From Rutpela maculata (taxonomy: Eukaryota; Arthropoda; Insecta; Coleoptera; Cerambycidae), in contig OW386286.2 of NCBI GenBank assembly GCA_936432065.2, positions 83,021,652-83,085,651 on the forward strand: a stretch of 64,000 bases of DNA. Direction: 5' to 3'. Below, one piece after another: positions 1-11,040 of this stretch (positions within the stretch are counted from its first letter, which is position 1; the number at the start of each line of letters is the position of its first letter). Position numbers and translations under genes: made by a program. A model generated the notes under the pieces. The model was given only the letters and a program-made list of their open reading frames with translations. It was not told where the DNA came from and did no database searches.

Positions 1-94
1 TTGGCCCATCAGCGGGCCATCATTAGGCCGTAAATCAAACTTCTGGCCCCATGATGGCCCGCTGGAAGGCCGACCTTTAGTGTTTGCAGGGAGA
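1..94. repeat. Hairpin MITE, cut by the window edge
   Basis: Two inverted arms built on GGCCCATCAGCGGGCCATCA and its complement face each other across a short spacer. The same unit, with matching outer sequence, recurs at 56475-56579, so this is a dispersed short palindromic element and not a local hairpin. The left tip lies outside the window. Confidence 0.7.
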
Positions 95-1124
95 GTACAA
101 ACATGCTGAAGATGCCTAGCAGTTCAGTGTGTAGTTCACTACTACAGTCGCTAACTCGATGCCATCAATTTGTAAAACAAACCTGCAAAAGAACAAACAT
201 TTAAATGGGACTCTATTATGGGACTAAAACGTCACGGAAAATATCCACATCCACCAAACTATTTCTTAACCTATATTGCAAACCATAAACAAACAGAAGT
301 CTGAATGGGCATTTTTCGCATGTCAGAACAAATTGGACAGCAGCATCAAACCATTTCAAATAGAACACATATCTTTATTACAAAATCCTTGCATGTAAGA
401 ATTGTTTTTTTTTTAATTTCTTTTAGACAAGGCTAGATCAAGGAAATACAGGAGGAAACTTAAGAAACGACGCCACCAGGAAGAGAGAAGGACTAATCGA
501 ATAGAACTTATTTTTATTACTAAACCTTGCATCTAAGAATTGTTTTTTTAATATCCATTTTTTTAATTTCTTTGGTAATAAAGCAACTCGAATCTTCTCT
601 TTGTGTTTATTTCCTTGTTTTTTCTGTTCTTACAAAACGATTTGTACAGGAGTACTGTCTGAGTCCATTAGTAACTAACTAACTGTTTCCCGTTTAGAAA
701 ACCCCCTACTTCTCGTTGAAACAGTGGCGTAGGCCCGCAGAGTCGTGGCGAACCAACTTTATTTTTCAAATTTGCTAACTTCATAAACTTAAGAAGCCAA
801 CTTTGTAAATAAATAAATAATAATTCCTCCAAAAAATTGATGGCACCAAAATAAAAATTGATGAGCAGGGGGGGAATCTAAAAAACATTTTTTTTCCACA
901 AACAAAAATTGATACCGAAATAAAAATTGATGGGATGTAAAAAAAGATTTTTTTGCTTCGGAATGAAGACGAGCGGTGAGGAGAAAATCTAAAAAAAGTA
1001 TTCCTTGCATTGTCAATTTATGTCTCAAATCTCCAACTTTTGCCAAGTCCGACAAAGTTGGGGTAACGCTACGGCCCCGACAATTTCAACCGACATTGTC
1101 CAAGGAATATTAACAATAATGAAC

Positions 1125-1581
1125 ATACCCCCCCTTTACAAAAGAAAACATGAGATAATATAAATAATGACAAAATACATTGGGGAAGCATAACATTCAA
1201 AAGAAACAAAACTAATAGTCCCCATGAAAGAATAGTTTAGTTGATAAATATAAAAATAATCATAAACACTTTCACTACGGTGGTGGTTCACTTTTCATTG
1301 AAGACACTGCACAATCGCTGCAGCTTTCATCCTTGGGTTGGTCCACAGGAAGACAAATTTTTGCAAAAGACCTCTTGATAGGGCCTCTCTGGGTTTGTAT
1401 GATACCATCAGGACCTGGATGCAACTGGATCACTCAATCAAGCCGTCACTGAAGTGGTGGCAAATTATCCTCTTTGATAACTACCATGGTGTCTAGTTTT
1501 ACTTTATTCTGACTGGATTTCCATTTGATTCTTTGGTGTAGATTATTTATGAGGTTATTAGGGTGTTGTTTTATTTTGCGA
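1125..1581 (-). pseudogene. BEL/Pao retrotransposon remnant: pol 3' end, polypurine tract and LTR start
   Basis: Minus-strand translation of 1581-1275 resembles the C-terminal domain of BEL/Pao pol that follows integrase (DUF5641-like): a VVIKEDNLPPLQ-RL stretch, then VIQLHPGPDGIIQTQRGPIK and a final FAKICLP, ending in a stop at 1275-1277. Two in-frame TGA codons interrupt it. Downstream on the same strand is a polypurine tract (1128-1139, GTAAAGGGGGGG) followed by TGTTCATT at 1125, as expected for the start of a 3' LTR. The LTR's far end cannot be placed. Family assignment is from motif recall. Confidence 0.6.
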
Positions 1582-1607
1582 GGCAACAAAAAATTCTACA
1601 GCCACAT

Positions 1608-1639
1608 CAAAGATTAGAGAATTAATTCTCTAATCTTTG
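1608..1639. repeat. Perfect 32-bp palindrome flanked by direct repeats
   Basis: Each half reads CAAAGATTAGAGAATT, then its exact complement. GCCACAT occurs directly on both sides (1601-1607 and 1640-1646), which looks like a target duplication around a tiny foldback insertion. Confidence 0.6.
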
Positions 1640-1839
1640 GCCACATGACGATCATATGCTGAAAGATATCAAAATATCTAGATAGAAATCTTCCAGAATA
1701 TAAGATATTTTCAAGATCAGAAACAACCTATGGGGTAGAGCAGGGTGTCCTGGGGTAGAGTGAAATTACTTAGAGAAGATACCATCGTCATAGAATGCGC
1801 AGAGACCAATATCGTCACCGCATGCTCGCTATCTAAGTA

Positions 1840-2189
1840 TAGGGATGGGCGATGTTCATCGATGTTTTGCTTTCGATGTTCGGTGTTTTCTCCATCGATA
1901 TTACATTATGAAAACATCGATGTTATTATATAACATCGGATAAAAATATGTAGGATAAAATATAATAAAAAAAAAACATAACCACATTGATTTATCGGCC
2001 TATAAAAAATCAGGGAATGTAGAAATTTTTAATGTGTATAATACAAAACTGCAAATTCACACCCCCCCCTCCCCCTTCGCCAAAAAATTTTTTCCACCAT
2101 CGATGTTAGTAAAACATTCGATGTTTTGGACATATCGATATTATCTTGCGATGTTAATATCGATATTTTAGTTCGATGTCCCATCCCTA
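1840..2189. mobile_element. hAT-like MITE with CATCGATGTT subrepeats
   Basis: The ends read TAGGGATGGG and CCCATCCCTA. Both arms carry many variants of CATCGATGTT/CGATATT. No coding capacity. Flanking 8-mers (tctaagta and attaggta) are similar but not identical, so the target duplication is imperfect. The 350-bp length and TIR type suit a non-autonomous hAT element. Confidence 0.6.
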
Positions 2190-2451
2190 ATTAGGTAACG
2201 ATCCTATTTTTACAACTGCATGGGTGTCGCACTGCCTACTACCACTAATATTTAAATAAAAAATGGATGGCACGGCACTGATAGTATGCCAACAGCCTTG
2301 CCACATTTGGTAGACTTCTACTTTTTTAGTAGAATTTTAAGGATTTTTTGTAAAGTTTGGTAGGTAAAGATTTCTGATAGATCTTCGGTATATTATTATG
2401 GTTAAGAATTTTGCTTATCATTAAAATATGTTTTGTTAAAAATGTTATTAA

Positions 2452-3773
2452 GGTACTTGTATACTGATAAGAGCGAATCTAGTGGTGGATTTAATAAACT
2501 AAAGTGCTAGAGAAATAGAGTAAAAGGATTTGGCAATGCTGTATTGAATACGATTGTCATAACTGTCATATACTAATCTGCTTGTCACTGCGAAATAATT
2601 AAATATAATACAACTTATTTAAAAATGTCAGAACAGCTAAAATATAAAGGCAGGTTTATTAAAAAAAAGTGCCCTAAAAAAACATTTAAAACTTAAAAAC
2701 GGCGTTAAAAATAATAAACCCGACTCTAACCTTTCATCCGAATGCCAAGATCATGTTTGTGAAGGAAATCGCATGATTGACGTAAAGGAGCTTGGTAAAA
2801 ATCTAAAGTGTTTAAAGTGCTCATCAAACCGCTGTCCAAGGAATCACTAATTCCACATCCATATTTTCTGTCCAAGTTTCTCACAACGTAGAAAATTTTA
2901 GTAATATATTTGCACTCCACTATGTGGAGATATAATTAAAATAAAAATGACTTATTTTATTCGAATCGATGAGAAAAATCCTATGCTACAAGCCGTCGCA
3001 AGTCTAGCACTGGAAAATCGTAAAAAGGGGGTAGCTTTTCAGGTCTAGGGGTTGTGGGTGAAAAGCCTAGCAAGGGAGGTGGTTTTTCATGTTTAGGGGT
3101 ATTGAATGAATGGTAGGTCGGAAAATATTTCACCATCGTCTTTCCAGTCCTCGAAAACGGGGGGTAGATGTCTTGCGGTCCAGTCACAGAACTTTTGGGG
3201 TAAAAGCTTTACCTCAAGAGACTATAAGAAGAAAATTTTATGTTTTATAATTTTCTAATTTATTAATAAATAATATGTTTCTTTATTGAATAAAGTGTTG
3301 TAAAACATATTTTTATCGATTATCCATATTTTATAATCTATTTATTAATTTTATACTTTTTAAGAATTTAAATATTCGCGCCATCTTCGAGATATGCAAC
3401 GTTGCCAATCGATTTCAACATCTGTTTTATTTATACAAATGTCTGGCTTAAAATTGATTAAAGCTCTAATAACTTTTATACTAGACGGACGATTTTTTCA
3501 GAGTGTTAATAAGAAACTATTTAATGTTATGTTAGTTTTTGAAGCATATTTCTCAAAAATTGTGGTAATAAGAGGGAAAATTAACTTGAGCCGATCTCTA
3601 CTACATCAAATAAGGCATCTTTGCCTATAAAAGTCAAACTTTCCGAATCAATTACTCCGAAACTAAAAGGACGATTTTATTTTTATTGAAAATTCAAGTG
3701 TAAAATCACTTTATTTATTAGTATACCAAATTACATTTAAAAGTGGAAAAGTTCATTTTAGTATACAAGTACC
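2452..3773. mobile_element. TTAA-flanked TIR element (piggyBac/Kolobok-type insertion)
   Basis: GGTACTTGTATACT begins at 2452 and its exact complement ends at 3773. TTAA lies directly outside both ends (2448-2451 and 3774-3777). TTAA targeting is known for piggyBac and Kolobok. The 1.3-kb interior holds a small cysteine-rich coding remnant (2740-2850) and is otherwise AT-rich. Confidence 0.65.
2740..2850 (+). pseudogene. Cysteine-rich TE protein fragment
   Basis: A 36-codon open stretch ending in TAA contains NRMIDVKELGKNLKCLKC and a following SSNRCPRN. A run of the form R-hydrophobic-D-hydrophobic, then L/G, then CxxC, is common in uncharacterised insect TE proteins. It lies inside the TTAA-flanked element. 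No catalytic residues are visible, and the assignment is weak. Confidence 0.3.
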
Positions 3774-4047
3774 TTAATGATTAAGTATGTTTAATATCAG
3801 AATTGATTCTGTTTTTTTTCTGTGCTAGTTTTAAGATGTAGGGTGTAACGCAACTTACCCGAAAAATTTTAACCATATATGCATGCACCTTTTAGAGAAG
3901 TCCACTTCTTAAAAAAAAATTTAATAAAAGTGCAACACAGAAAAAGATACACATTGTTAAAGTTAATTAATGGAAATGTTAAAATAACCTACTATTTAAA
4001 ATTAAAATTTTTAATTTAATTTAAAAAATTTTTTTTTTATTTATTTT

Positions 4048-4253
4048 ACTTCCACATCCAGTGGAAGTATAGTAACGACAAAAAAATTTAAAAAAATTTT
4101 TATTGTTCAAATAGGCTTAGAATGTCACGAAACGTCGAGATTTTAAATTTGAGCGAAAAAAAAATTTCTGTCTGTCTGTAACTTTTTTGTGCGCACGTTT
4201 ACTCTGGAACCGTTTGAGATATTGACTTGAAATTTGGTACACATATGTACTGT
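4048..4253 (+). mobile_element. HINE-A (DINE-1/Helentron-like) 5' fragment
   Basis: Starts after TTTT with ACTTCCACATCCAGTGGAAGT, whose own ends pair into a hairpin. Then come an AT-rich block, a GTCT microsatellite and a conserved block containing GGAACCGTTTGAGATATTGA. The same order recurs at 4967, 9139, 9320 and (3' part) 57120. A terminal inverted repeat near both ends, a GTCY microsatellite and insertion in T-rich sequence match the DINE-1/HINE architecture. This copy stops at a Tc1 remnant. Confidence 0.55.
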
Positions 4254-4966
4254 CGTGAGCAAAATTAAATAGGACAAGTCTTATAACGTAGTTTTGCTAA
4301 AATCTAGTTGTGTACATCTAACTTTAATTTTTGTGACATTGTCAGTTAGTTGTCATAATTCATTGGAAGTGTGCCAAACTAATATACCCCGTATAAGTGA
4401 CTTAGTTAAAGCTGGAGTTATTGCTAAAGCAGAAGATGGATGGTCAATGAGACAAATTGCACTGCATTATAACATTAACAAAAATTCTGTGTTTAACATT
4501 TTAAAGAAGTGGAGAATAATCGGTACGATTAGTAGAAATCCTGGACAAGGGCGACGAAGGATATCAACTCAACAACAAGATTTGCAACTGGTAAATAATT
4601 TAGTAGAAAATAAGAAGTATCCAAAAACGAAATGTGAGACCACGGAATGCCCAGAATTACTGGAAGTAATAAATAATGCATGGGAAAATATTATTACTAA
4701 TGATTATTGTCTAAGGTTATTTAATTCTATGCCAAACAGACTTATAGACGTTATAAAGAGAAATGGTGCAATAACGAAATATTAATAGTTAGTTTCTTGT
4801 TGAGTTAGATATCCTTTGTTGCCCTGATCCAGGATTTCTACTAATCGTACCATTTATTCTCCACTTTTTCAAAATGTTAAACACATAATTTTTGTTAATG
4901 TTATAATGCAGTGCAATTTGTCGCATTGACTATCTATCTTCCGCTTTAGCAATAACTACAGCAAGT
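4254..4966 (+). pseudogene. Tc1-like transposase remnant with internal deletion and inverted duplication
   Basis: The open frame 4294-4785 (163 codons) has an N-terminal paired-like helix-turn-helix (GWSMRQIALHYNINKNSVFN), then GTISRNPGQGRRR. It then jumps to the C-terminal end of a Tc1 transposase (NSMPNRLIDVIKRNGAITKY). The DDE/DD34E catalytic core is missing, so it cannot transpose. 4825-4965 is an inverted copy of the helix-turn-helix region (about 4411-4560), giving a foldback. It sits between two DINE-1-like pieces. Confidence 0.8.
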
Positions 4967-5612
4967 AGTATAGTAACGACAAAAAAATTTTAAAAAATTT
5001 TTATTGTTCAAATAGGCTTAGAATGTCACGAAACGTCGAGATTTTAAATTTGAGCGAAAAAAAAATTTCTGTCTGTCGGTCTGTCTGTAACTTTTTTGTG
5101 CGCACGTTTACTCTGGAACCGTTTGAGATATTGACTTGAAATTTGGTATACATATGTAGTTTAACGAGATCTAGAACTAGATTATATTTTCATCTTGTTC
5201 CGTCGTAGGGTTGGGGGTAAATTGGGGTAAATTTGGGGTAAATAGGTAAATCAAGCAGGTAAGAGTCCATAAAATTGGTATATAATATATACAAGAGAGG
5301 CTAAGGTCTCAAAAAAAATGTTGGCATTAGGCACCCCCATTACCACCCCCACCCCATTATTAAAGGGGATGAAAAAAAATTGTGATTTAGTGTGGGTACA
5401 TGAATATTTTTTTACTTCATCCACCCCCACTACCACCCCCACCCCGCTACCGATGTGGGGTATCGTTTTATGGGTTTTTGGGGTAGAGGATTTCAAATAT
5501 TATATTATTAAAGTTCCATGAACAATTATTTCCACATACAAAATTTTTTCGTTGTGAGTGACTTCGATAAAAAATCTGGATGTGGAAGTAGTGATTCCTT
5601 GGGCAGCGGTTT
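4967..5612 (+). mobile_element. HINE-A (DINE-1/Helentron-like) copy
   Basis: Lacks only the first few bases of the 5' hairpin. Contains the GTCTGTCTGTCGGTCTGTCT microsatellite, the AACCGTTTGAGATAT block (5117-5131), GGGGTAAAT repeats, CCACCCCC-rich spacers and the subterminal CTGGATGTGGAAGTAGTGAT followed by GGGCAGCGG. The CTGGATGTGGAAGT near the end is the exact complement of ACTTCCACATCCAG at the 5' end of full copies. Confidence 0.6.
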
Positions 5613-7165
5613 TTTTAATACAACAGTCCTTCAATTAAGCAGAGTTCAATAAATTACCATTTTGAATAAATCAATTTTCTAACTTTATCTCGGATCCCCG
5701 AAGCGTACTTTTCCCTTCCCGTGTCTTTTTTGTTTTCCCTTAATTTCTTATGTTTTTGTTATCTATTTAAATTATCTATTTAAAATTAAATCAGACTATA
5801 TAATTACATAAAACAAATTCAACTTCTTAAAAATTGCTTTGATAGATTTTAGTAGATTCAAACAAAAAAATTAGTAGATTCGTACGAAAAAATGTAGCAA
5901 AAATAGAGGAATTATTAAACATTCTCCTCCATAGCCCAAGTTTCGCAATATTTTCTGAATAATCCTCATAATTCTATAAAAAATCACTTTCAGAATGTTA
6001 AAGTCATAATTCATAAAGTTCATCTTCAATGAATTAACATTAGTGATGGGAATTATTTGATGGACTGTAATTTATCACTGATGATAAGAATGAATAATGA
6101 CTATTACTAAAGTTGCTACAAACCTGTGACATGATCCCGACTTTTCGTTGCCTTAATCAATTTGCATTCATACGTTTATATTTACACTATGGTTTTTCTC
6201 TTATAATTATGGCTTGAACCCTTTTAAGTCCACTTTTGCTTTCGACTATATGTATTAAATATAGAGCACGCTATTTTGTATCTTAATAGTCTATAAGCAC
6301 CGTTGACATCCATTAATGATTAGAAAGTTGAAACAAGTGCCAAATAAAAGTTTGCAACTTTTCTTAGACATTTTGAAAAGGTTGACGATTTACAATTGAA
6401 TTAAAGGACTTTTCGCAGCTGTTAAAAAAAACTAAAACACTGCAGCTGGTCGCAAAAAAGTCTTTTAATTGAAAAATCATGATTTCATCCATCATTAACT
6501 AACATTTAGATGCAAATTAGGTAAGGTTTTTTTTTTGTTTCTTGTGCAAGTGCCATCTGTTTACAAAATGAAACTGATCTGAATCCGAATTGAGATTTTA
6601 TGTTAATCCCTGCAAATTATGAAAGTCATGGCATAGTCTTTGTTAATTAAAAGCTTCCATCACTGTAGTGTGAAAAAAGGCATTTACTGTTCGAGGCATC
6701 TTCCACAACTCTTTCAATTTGTGAATGTCTAAACAATTTACTAAAATAAGATGTTTACAGATTGTTCTCTATGGAAATATTTTCCTGTATTGGTGCAATT
6801 TGTCCCAGGCTTCATGAATGGAGCAAATAATTTAACATGGAAGACACGACGTTTTAATCTTTTTGATAAAATACGAAACAAGATAAACAAATAATACAGA
6901 GTGTCTGATATATACGTACAAATATTTTGCGTGGTAATATATTGACCTAACAGAAGCAAAATAAGTATATTTGATATAAAATTTTTGCTTTATTCCAACA
7001 GTTTTGCTTGAATTAAACATTTTCTAAAAATACGATACTTTCAGGCCACGTAGTAACTGTAATATATTGTGTAAGTCAGTATTGCCAGAGAAACTAAAAC
7101 CAAGTTCAATGTCTTCTTAAGACATGTAAATAATAGTAAATAATAGTTAAGTAAATAATAGTTAA
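5613..7165. other. AT-rich stretch without recognised genes
   Basis: No coding similarity was recognised. There is a short inverted repeat around 6396-6475 (arms with CAATTGAATTAAAGGACTTT), and just before 7166 a short tandem run of TAAATAATAGTTAAG variants. Confidence 0.5.
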
Positions 7166-7480
7166 GAATGGAGTGCCTCAGGCCTCTGTCTTGGGACCAC
7201 TCCTCTTTATTACACATGTCAATGATATATTTCGTTTTGTGCCTCATAAGTGTATTGCTTATGCTGATGACACCACATTGCTAAATTCCCATAGTAACCT
7301 TCAGGTTTTACATCAACAGACTTCCTTAATTTCTGATCAAGCCAAAACCCGGTTCATCACTAATAAAATAAAAATGAATGAGGAAAAAACTTAGAAGCTT
7401 GTCTTTTCCATGAGTAACACAGTGACAAATGGTGACAGTGTGAAACTCCTAGGTGTCACACTGGACGATAAACTAATAGG
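7166..7480 (+). pseudogene. Jockey-like LINE reverse transcriptase, first half
   Basis: Translation gives GVPQASVLGPLLFITHVNDI, then CIAYADDTTLL (catalytic YADD box), and further on KLLGVTLDDKL, the conserved non-LTR RT motifs in order. A stop lies between YADD and KLLGV. The frame ends where a TIR element starts and resumes at 11041, where it continues into NWFSHIDQLSHKLASTIFLL. Upstream RT and endonuclease domains are absent. Confidence 0.8.
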
Positions 7481-7753
7481 CCAGTAACTTAAGGGTTTCA
7501 CTTCTCAAAAATTCGCAGCAAGCTGAATTTTTGCATTATTTAACTGTTATAAATAATGTGTAAAAAGTCCCCATCGATATCGTGTACGCTTCAAAAGTTA
7601 TACGGGGTCCAAAGATCAAAAAATTGGTTTCACGTTAATATCTTGCTTGCTATTGGTCGGACGATAATTTTTGCAGTTACAAATATTGTCGGTAAGGAAA
7701 TTCTTTATAAAGAGGTTCTTTACATTTTCCGCGTAGGAGCTACCGTTTCCACG

Positions 7754-8071
7754 TTATACGTCGCACAAAGAGTCAACATGATGAAATAGTGATGCATTCG
7801 TTTCCCCACCACCTTCGAGGTAGAATGCAAGGCGCGTTTTTTTTTTACATGGTTTCTGTGACGTGCTTGCTTCTGCTTCATCTCGCTGTCTTTTGGCCGC
7901 CGCAATGTTACTCTTTCGAGTATAGTCTTTACGACACTCAGCATGAATAGTCACAAAATTCACATTGTTCAAATATTCAAGGAGTCCATCATTTCTGTCG
8001 GCACTAGCATTTTTCACAGTTTGTAAACCACGCTCAACAACCACAGTATCACCGACAGAGGGATTTACCAC
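7754..8071 (-). CDS. TE-encoded protein fragment, 105 codons
   Basis: Contains VTIHAECRKDYTRKSNIA followed by a basic, serine-rich stretch. An HxxCRKxYT segment followed by a charged linker recalls the N-terminal region of the TE protein family whose C-terminal WGW/CXC part is seen at 53427 and 57993; that link is from memory and unproven. It lies between the TIRs of element F and is probably a partial exon. Confidence 0.4.
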   Translation of the reverse strand: MVNPSVGDTVVVERGLQTVKNASADRNDGLLEYLNNVNFVTIHAECRKDYTRKSNIAAAKRQRDEAEASTSQKPCKKKTRLAFYLEGGGETNASLFHHVDSLCDV

Positions 8072-8112
8072 AAATAAAGCAATTATCCATCATTGGAATA
8101 ATTTTACTATAT

Positions 8113-9089
8113 TACTTTTATTTTTATTTAGATCTTTATTTCCAACAGGTTACACCCATTTACAGGAAACACATGGTAACATCAAATATGATAAATTAAT
8201 GTATAAGATAAACTGTAGCACAGTAACTGACTGACATAGTAAATAAACTAATAACATAAGATAGCACAATGTGAGAGAATAACAAAAAACAAAAATAGAA
8301 AAAAGAGAGGCTAATTTACAAGACCAGTAGAACTTACCAAAAAACATGTCATTCTTTTAGGAATTGTTGTCGATCAGAGCCTGTCGAATATAAGTCAAGG
8401 AGTTGGTATTAATATCGCATACCTCTGAAACAGCATTAAAATTATTGGACATTAGAGATAGTGGCGATCTACATAAAACGTTTGTCCTAGCATTATCGCT
8501 ATAGAAAGTTGGAAAATATCGAGCTGCTAGTCTAGGTATAAAAAAATTGACCCTGTTTAGTAGATTAATGCAATCAATATTATTATGCAACAGATTATAT
8601 AAGAATGATATAGAGATCAAGATTCTCCTTGATTTTAGAGATATAAGTTGATGCTGGTTAAGTAGTAATGAGTATTCAATTCCCATTTCCGGATAAGTAC
8701 CACTGATCTTGTAAGATAAATATTTTAAAAATTTTCTCTGTACTGATTCTATTGCATCGATATGGCATTGATATAATGGATACCATATCAGTGCACCATA
8801 TTCTAATCTGCACCTGACATAGGCAAAAAACACTAGCTTTAATGACAAAGGATTATGAAAATGTCTGCAGTTTCTTATAACAAATCCTAACATTCTATTA
8901 GCTGTTGACACTATATTATTTACATGTGTAATGAAATTGAACTTTCGATCAAAGAATATGCCGAGATCTTTGATTTCAAGGGATCTGGTGACAATATCGT
9001 TAATTTGGTAATGATAATCAATATGTTCGTTTTTTTTAGTGAATGATGTTATGGAGCATTTAGATATGTTTAAGTGTAAGGTATTATTT
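8113..9089 (-). pseudogene. 5'-truncated Jockey/CR1-like LINE (RT C-terminus and 3' UTR)
   Basis: Minus-strand coding from 9089 to the stop at 8357 contains SLEIKDLGIFFDRKFNF, then ANRMLGFVIRN, RCRLEYGALIWYPLY and IESVQRKFLKYL. This is the usual series C-terminal to the RT palm and thumb of non-LTR elements. A 3' UTR follows with AATAAAGATCTAAATAAAAA near 8113-8140. The 5' truncation abuts the right TIR of element F, so it inserted into that element. The last 184 codons are uninterrupted. Confidence 0.75.
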
Positions 9090-9138
9090 GACCCCCTGTA
9101 TAACTTTTGAAGCGTACACGATATCGATGGGGACTTTT

Positions 9139-10201
9139 ACTTCCACATCCAGTGAAAGTATAGTAGCGACAAAAAATTTTTTATTGTTCAAATAGGCTTA
9201 GAATGTCATGAAACGTCGAGATTTTAAGTTTAAGGGAAAAAAAAAAATCTGTCTGTCTGTAACTTTTTTTTGTGCACATGTTTACTCTGGAACCGTTTGA
9301 GATATTGACTTGAAATTTTACTTCCAAGTCCAGTGGTATTGTGACAAAAATTTTTAAAAAACTTTTATTGTTCAAATAGACTTAGAATGTCATGAAACGT
9401 CGAGATTTTAAGTTTGAGCGAAAAAAAATTTCTGTCTGTCTGTAACTTTCTTTTGTGCGCACGTTTACTCTGGAACCGTTTGAGATATTGACTTGAAATT
9501 TGGTACACATATGTACCTTAATGAGATTTAGAAGTAGATTATATTTTCATCTTGTTCCGTCGAAGGGTTGGGGGGTAATTTGGGGTAAATAGGTAAATCA
9601 AGCAGGTAAGAGTTCATAAAATTGGTATTTAGTATATACAAGAGTAGCTAAAGACTCAAAAAAAATTTTGCCATTAGCCACTCCCATTACCACCCCATTA
9701 TTACAGGGGATGAAAAAAAATGTGATTTAGTGTGTGTAGAACAGGGATTCCCAACAGGTGGTCCACGGACCCCCAGGGGTCCGCGGACGATGTCTTGGGG
9801 GTCCGCGAAATGTCACTGAGATATTCAATTGTTTTGTATTTTACTTGACTTGCAGTGGTAGATTCTACATAATCTTCATTTTAAGAAGAATTTAAGCTTT
9901 TAAGTATAGCGACCGATGAGGGGGTCCTTGAAAAAATCTTGTTGGGAATCCCTGGTGTAGAAGAACCAGAAACCTCAAAATCTTTTTTACTTTATCCACC
10001 CCCCACTACCAACCCCTATCACCACCCCCACCCCACTACCGATGTGGGGTATCGTTTTATGGGTTTTTGGGGTAGAAGATTTCAAATATTATATTATTAA
10101 AGTTCCATAAACAATTATTTCCACATACAAAATTTTGTAGTTGTGAGTGACTTGGATAGAAAATCTGGACGTGGAAGTAGTGATTCTTTGGGCAGCGGTT
10201 T
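9139..10201 (+). mobile_element. HINE-A pair: 5' fragment plus near-complete copy
   Basis: A 5' fragment (9139-9319) is followed head to tail by a longer copy from 9320 (ACTTCCAAGTCC...) to the GGGCAGCGG end near 10198. Both begin after TTTT. Compared with the other TIR arm of element F, the insertion falls inside an intact T5 run without a clear separate target duplication, as expected for Helentron-type T|T insertion. A hAT MITE interrupts the second copy at 9742. Confidence 0.6.
9742..9954. mobile_element. hAT MITE with perfect 8-bp target duplication
   Basis: TIRs CAGGGATTCCCAAC and its exact complement bound 213 bp. GTGTAGAA is duplicated on both sides (9734-9741 and 9955-9962). The interior has GGTCCACGGACC/GGGGTCCGCG runs. 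An 8-bp duplication with CAG...CTG ends is typical of hAT. It sits inside HINE-A. Confidence 0.9.
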
Positions 10202-10279
10202 TACACATTATTTATAATGGATAATAAAGGTGTATGCAAAAATTCAACTTGATGCGAATTTTTGAGAAATAACCAATTA

Positions 10280-10985
10280 TTATACTCTTCGCAAATACGA
10301 AAACGAAGAGTATATTGCATTTGATCGGCACATTTCTAAAACCATAAATATCGCTCGCACACAAAAAATTTCAATATCATTGTGTTAGTGAACGAATTCT
10401 GAACAACTTTCAAAATGTCCATCTGTCCGTCCGTCCGTCACGTTTCTTGTAAGCACGATAACTCAAGAAAGAAAAATCCGATTGTGCTGAAATTTGGGGA
10501 CAGTAAGTTAGTGTTAGCTAGAGAAAGAACCCTATTGTTTTTGAACAAAATCGATCAGTAAATAAAAATGTTATTAATGACTTAAATTTGAAAAAAAATT
10601 TTTTGATTTTTGTTTTTGAAATTGAATAGAAATCTAATGAAATGATATTTCATTTTAATAAATATTTATATATTTTACAAATATGCATTTCATAATGTAA
10701 TATACAACCGTGGAAATATGATTTTAGCTCGTCTCTTACAATGTAAAAATTTACGTTTTTTACGTGTTAGGTGGTGGTGTAGTTCTTACGCTTTTGACTC
10801 GGAATCCAAGGTTCCCGGGTTCGAAACCCAAATGGGGTATGGCATAGTTTTTTTTAATTTCTAGTATATTTTACACTCTTTTACCAACTAAGTTCGTACT
10901 ATAAAATTAAAAATATCCAAAATTAACATTATTTACAAACAACTGCGAAGAGTATCCTATAGAATGTGTAACAATTATATAAAAA
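10280..10985 (+). mobile_element. HINE-B: second DINE-1-like family
   Basis: Starts with TATACTCTTCG, which pairs with CGAAGAGTATA just downstream. GCGAAGAGTA recurs near 10945 as a subterminal inverted copy. A GTCCGTCCGTC microsatellite lies at about 10426-10440, followed by a block with CTGAAATTTGGGG. Organisation is parallel to HINE-A but the sequence differs. It is inserted in the right TIR of element F and carries a tRNA-like segment. Exact ends are approximate. Confidence 0.5.
10768..10855 (+). other. tRNA-like segment with A box, B box and T8 run
   Basis: TGGTGTAGTTCTTACGC resembles a Pol III A box and GGGTTCGAAACCC (10817-10829) matches a B box. Eight T residues follow at 10848-10855. 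The acceptor stem does not pair convincingly, so this is more likely a tRNA-derived SINE head or a decayed tRNA than a working tRNA gene. Confidence 0.45.
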
Positions 10986-11040
10986 GTTCAGTGAACAGCA
11001 AAGAGTACGTTTTTAGCTTGTTTTCTCCTTAAGTTACTGG

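Larger units (their letters stand above)
7481..11040. mobile_element. Long-TIR DNA element F, inserted in the LINE and itself broken by insertions
   Basis: The outer ends are CCAGTAACTTAAGG (7481) and its complement ending at 11040. The left TIR runs to about 7625. The matching right TIR is split into pieces near 9075-9138, 10201-10270 and 11010-11040 by the HINE-A and HINE-B insertions. AC(G/T)ATAAACT lies on both sides (7465-7474 and 11041-11050). The interior has the 105-codon ORF at 7754-8071 and a minus-strand LINE fragment. The superfamily is not certain. Confidence 0.65.

Noticed and set aside
2981..3187. 68-codon proline-rich frame
   Set aside because: Derived from repeated GGTCTAGGGGT-like low-complexity sequence.
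5318..5521. Threonine/proline-rich 67-codon frame
   Set aside because: Made by CCACCCCCAC low-complexity sequence in a DINE-1-like element; recurs in both strands.
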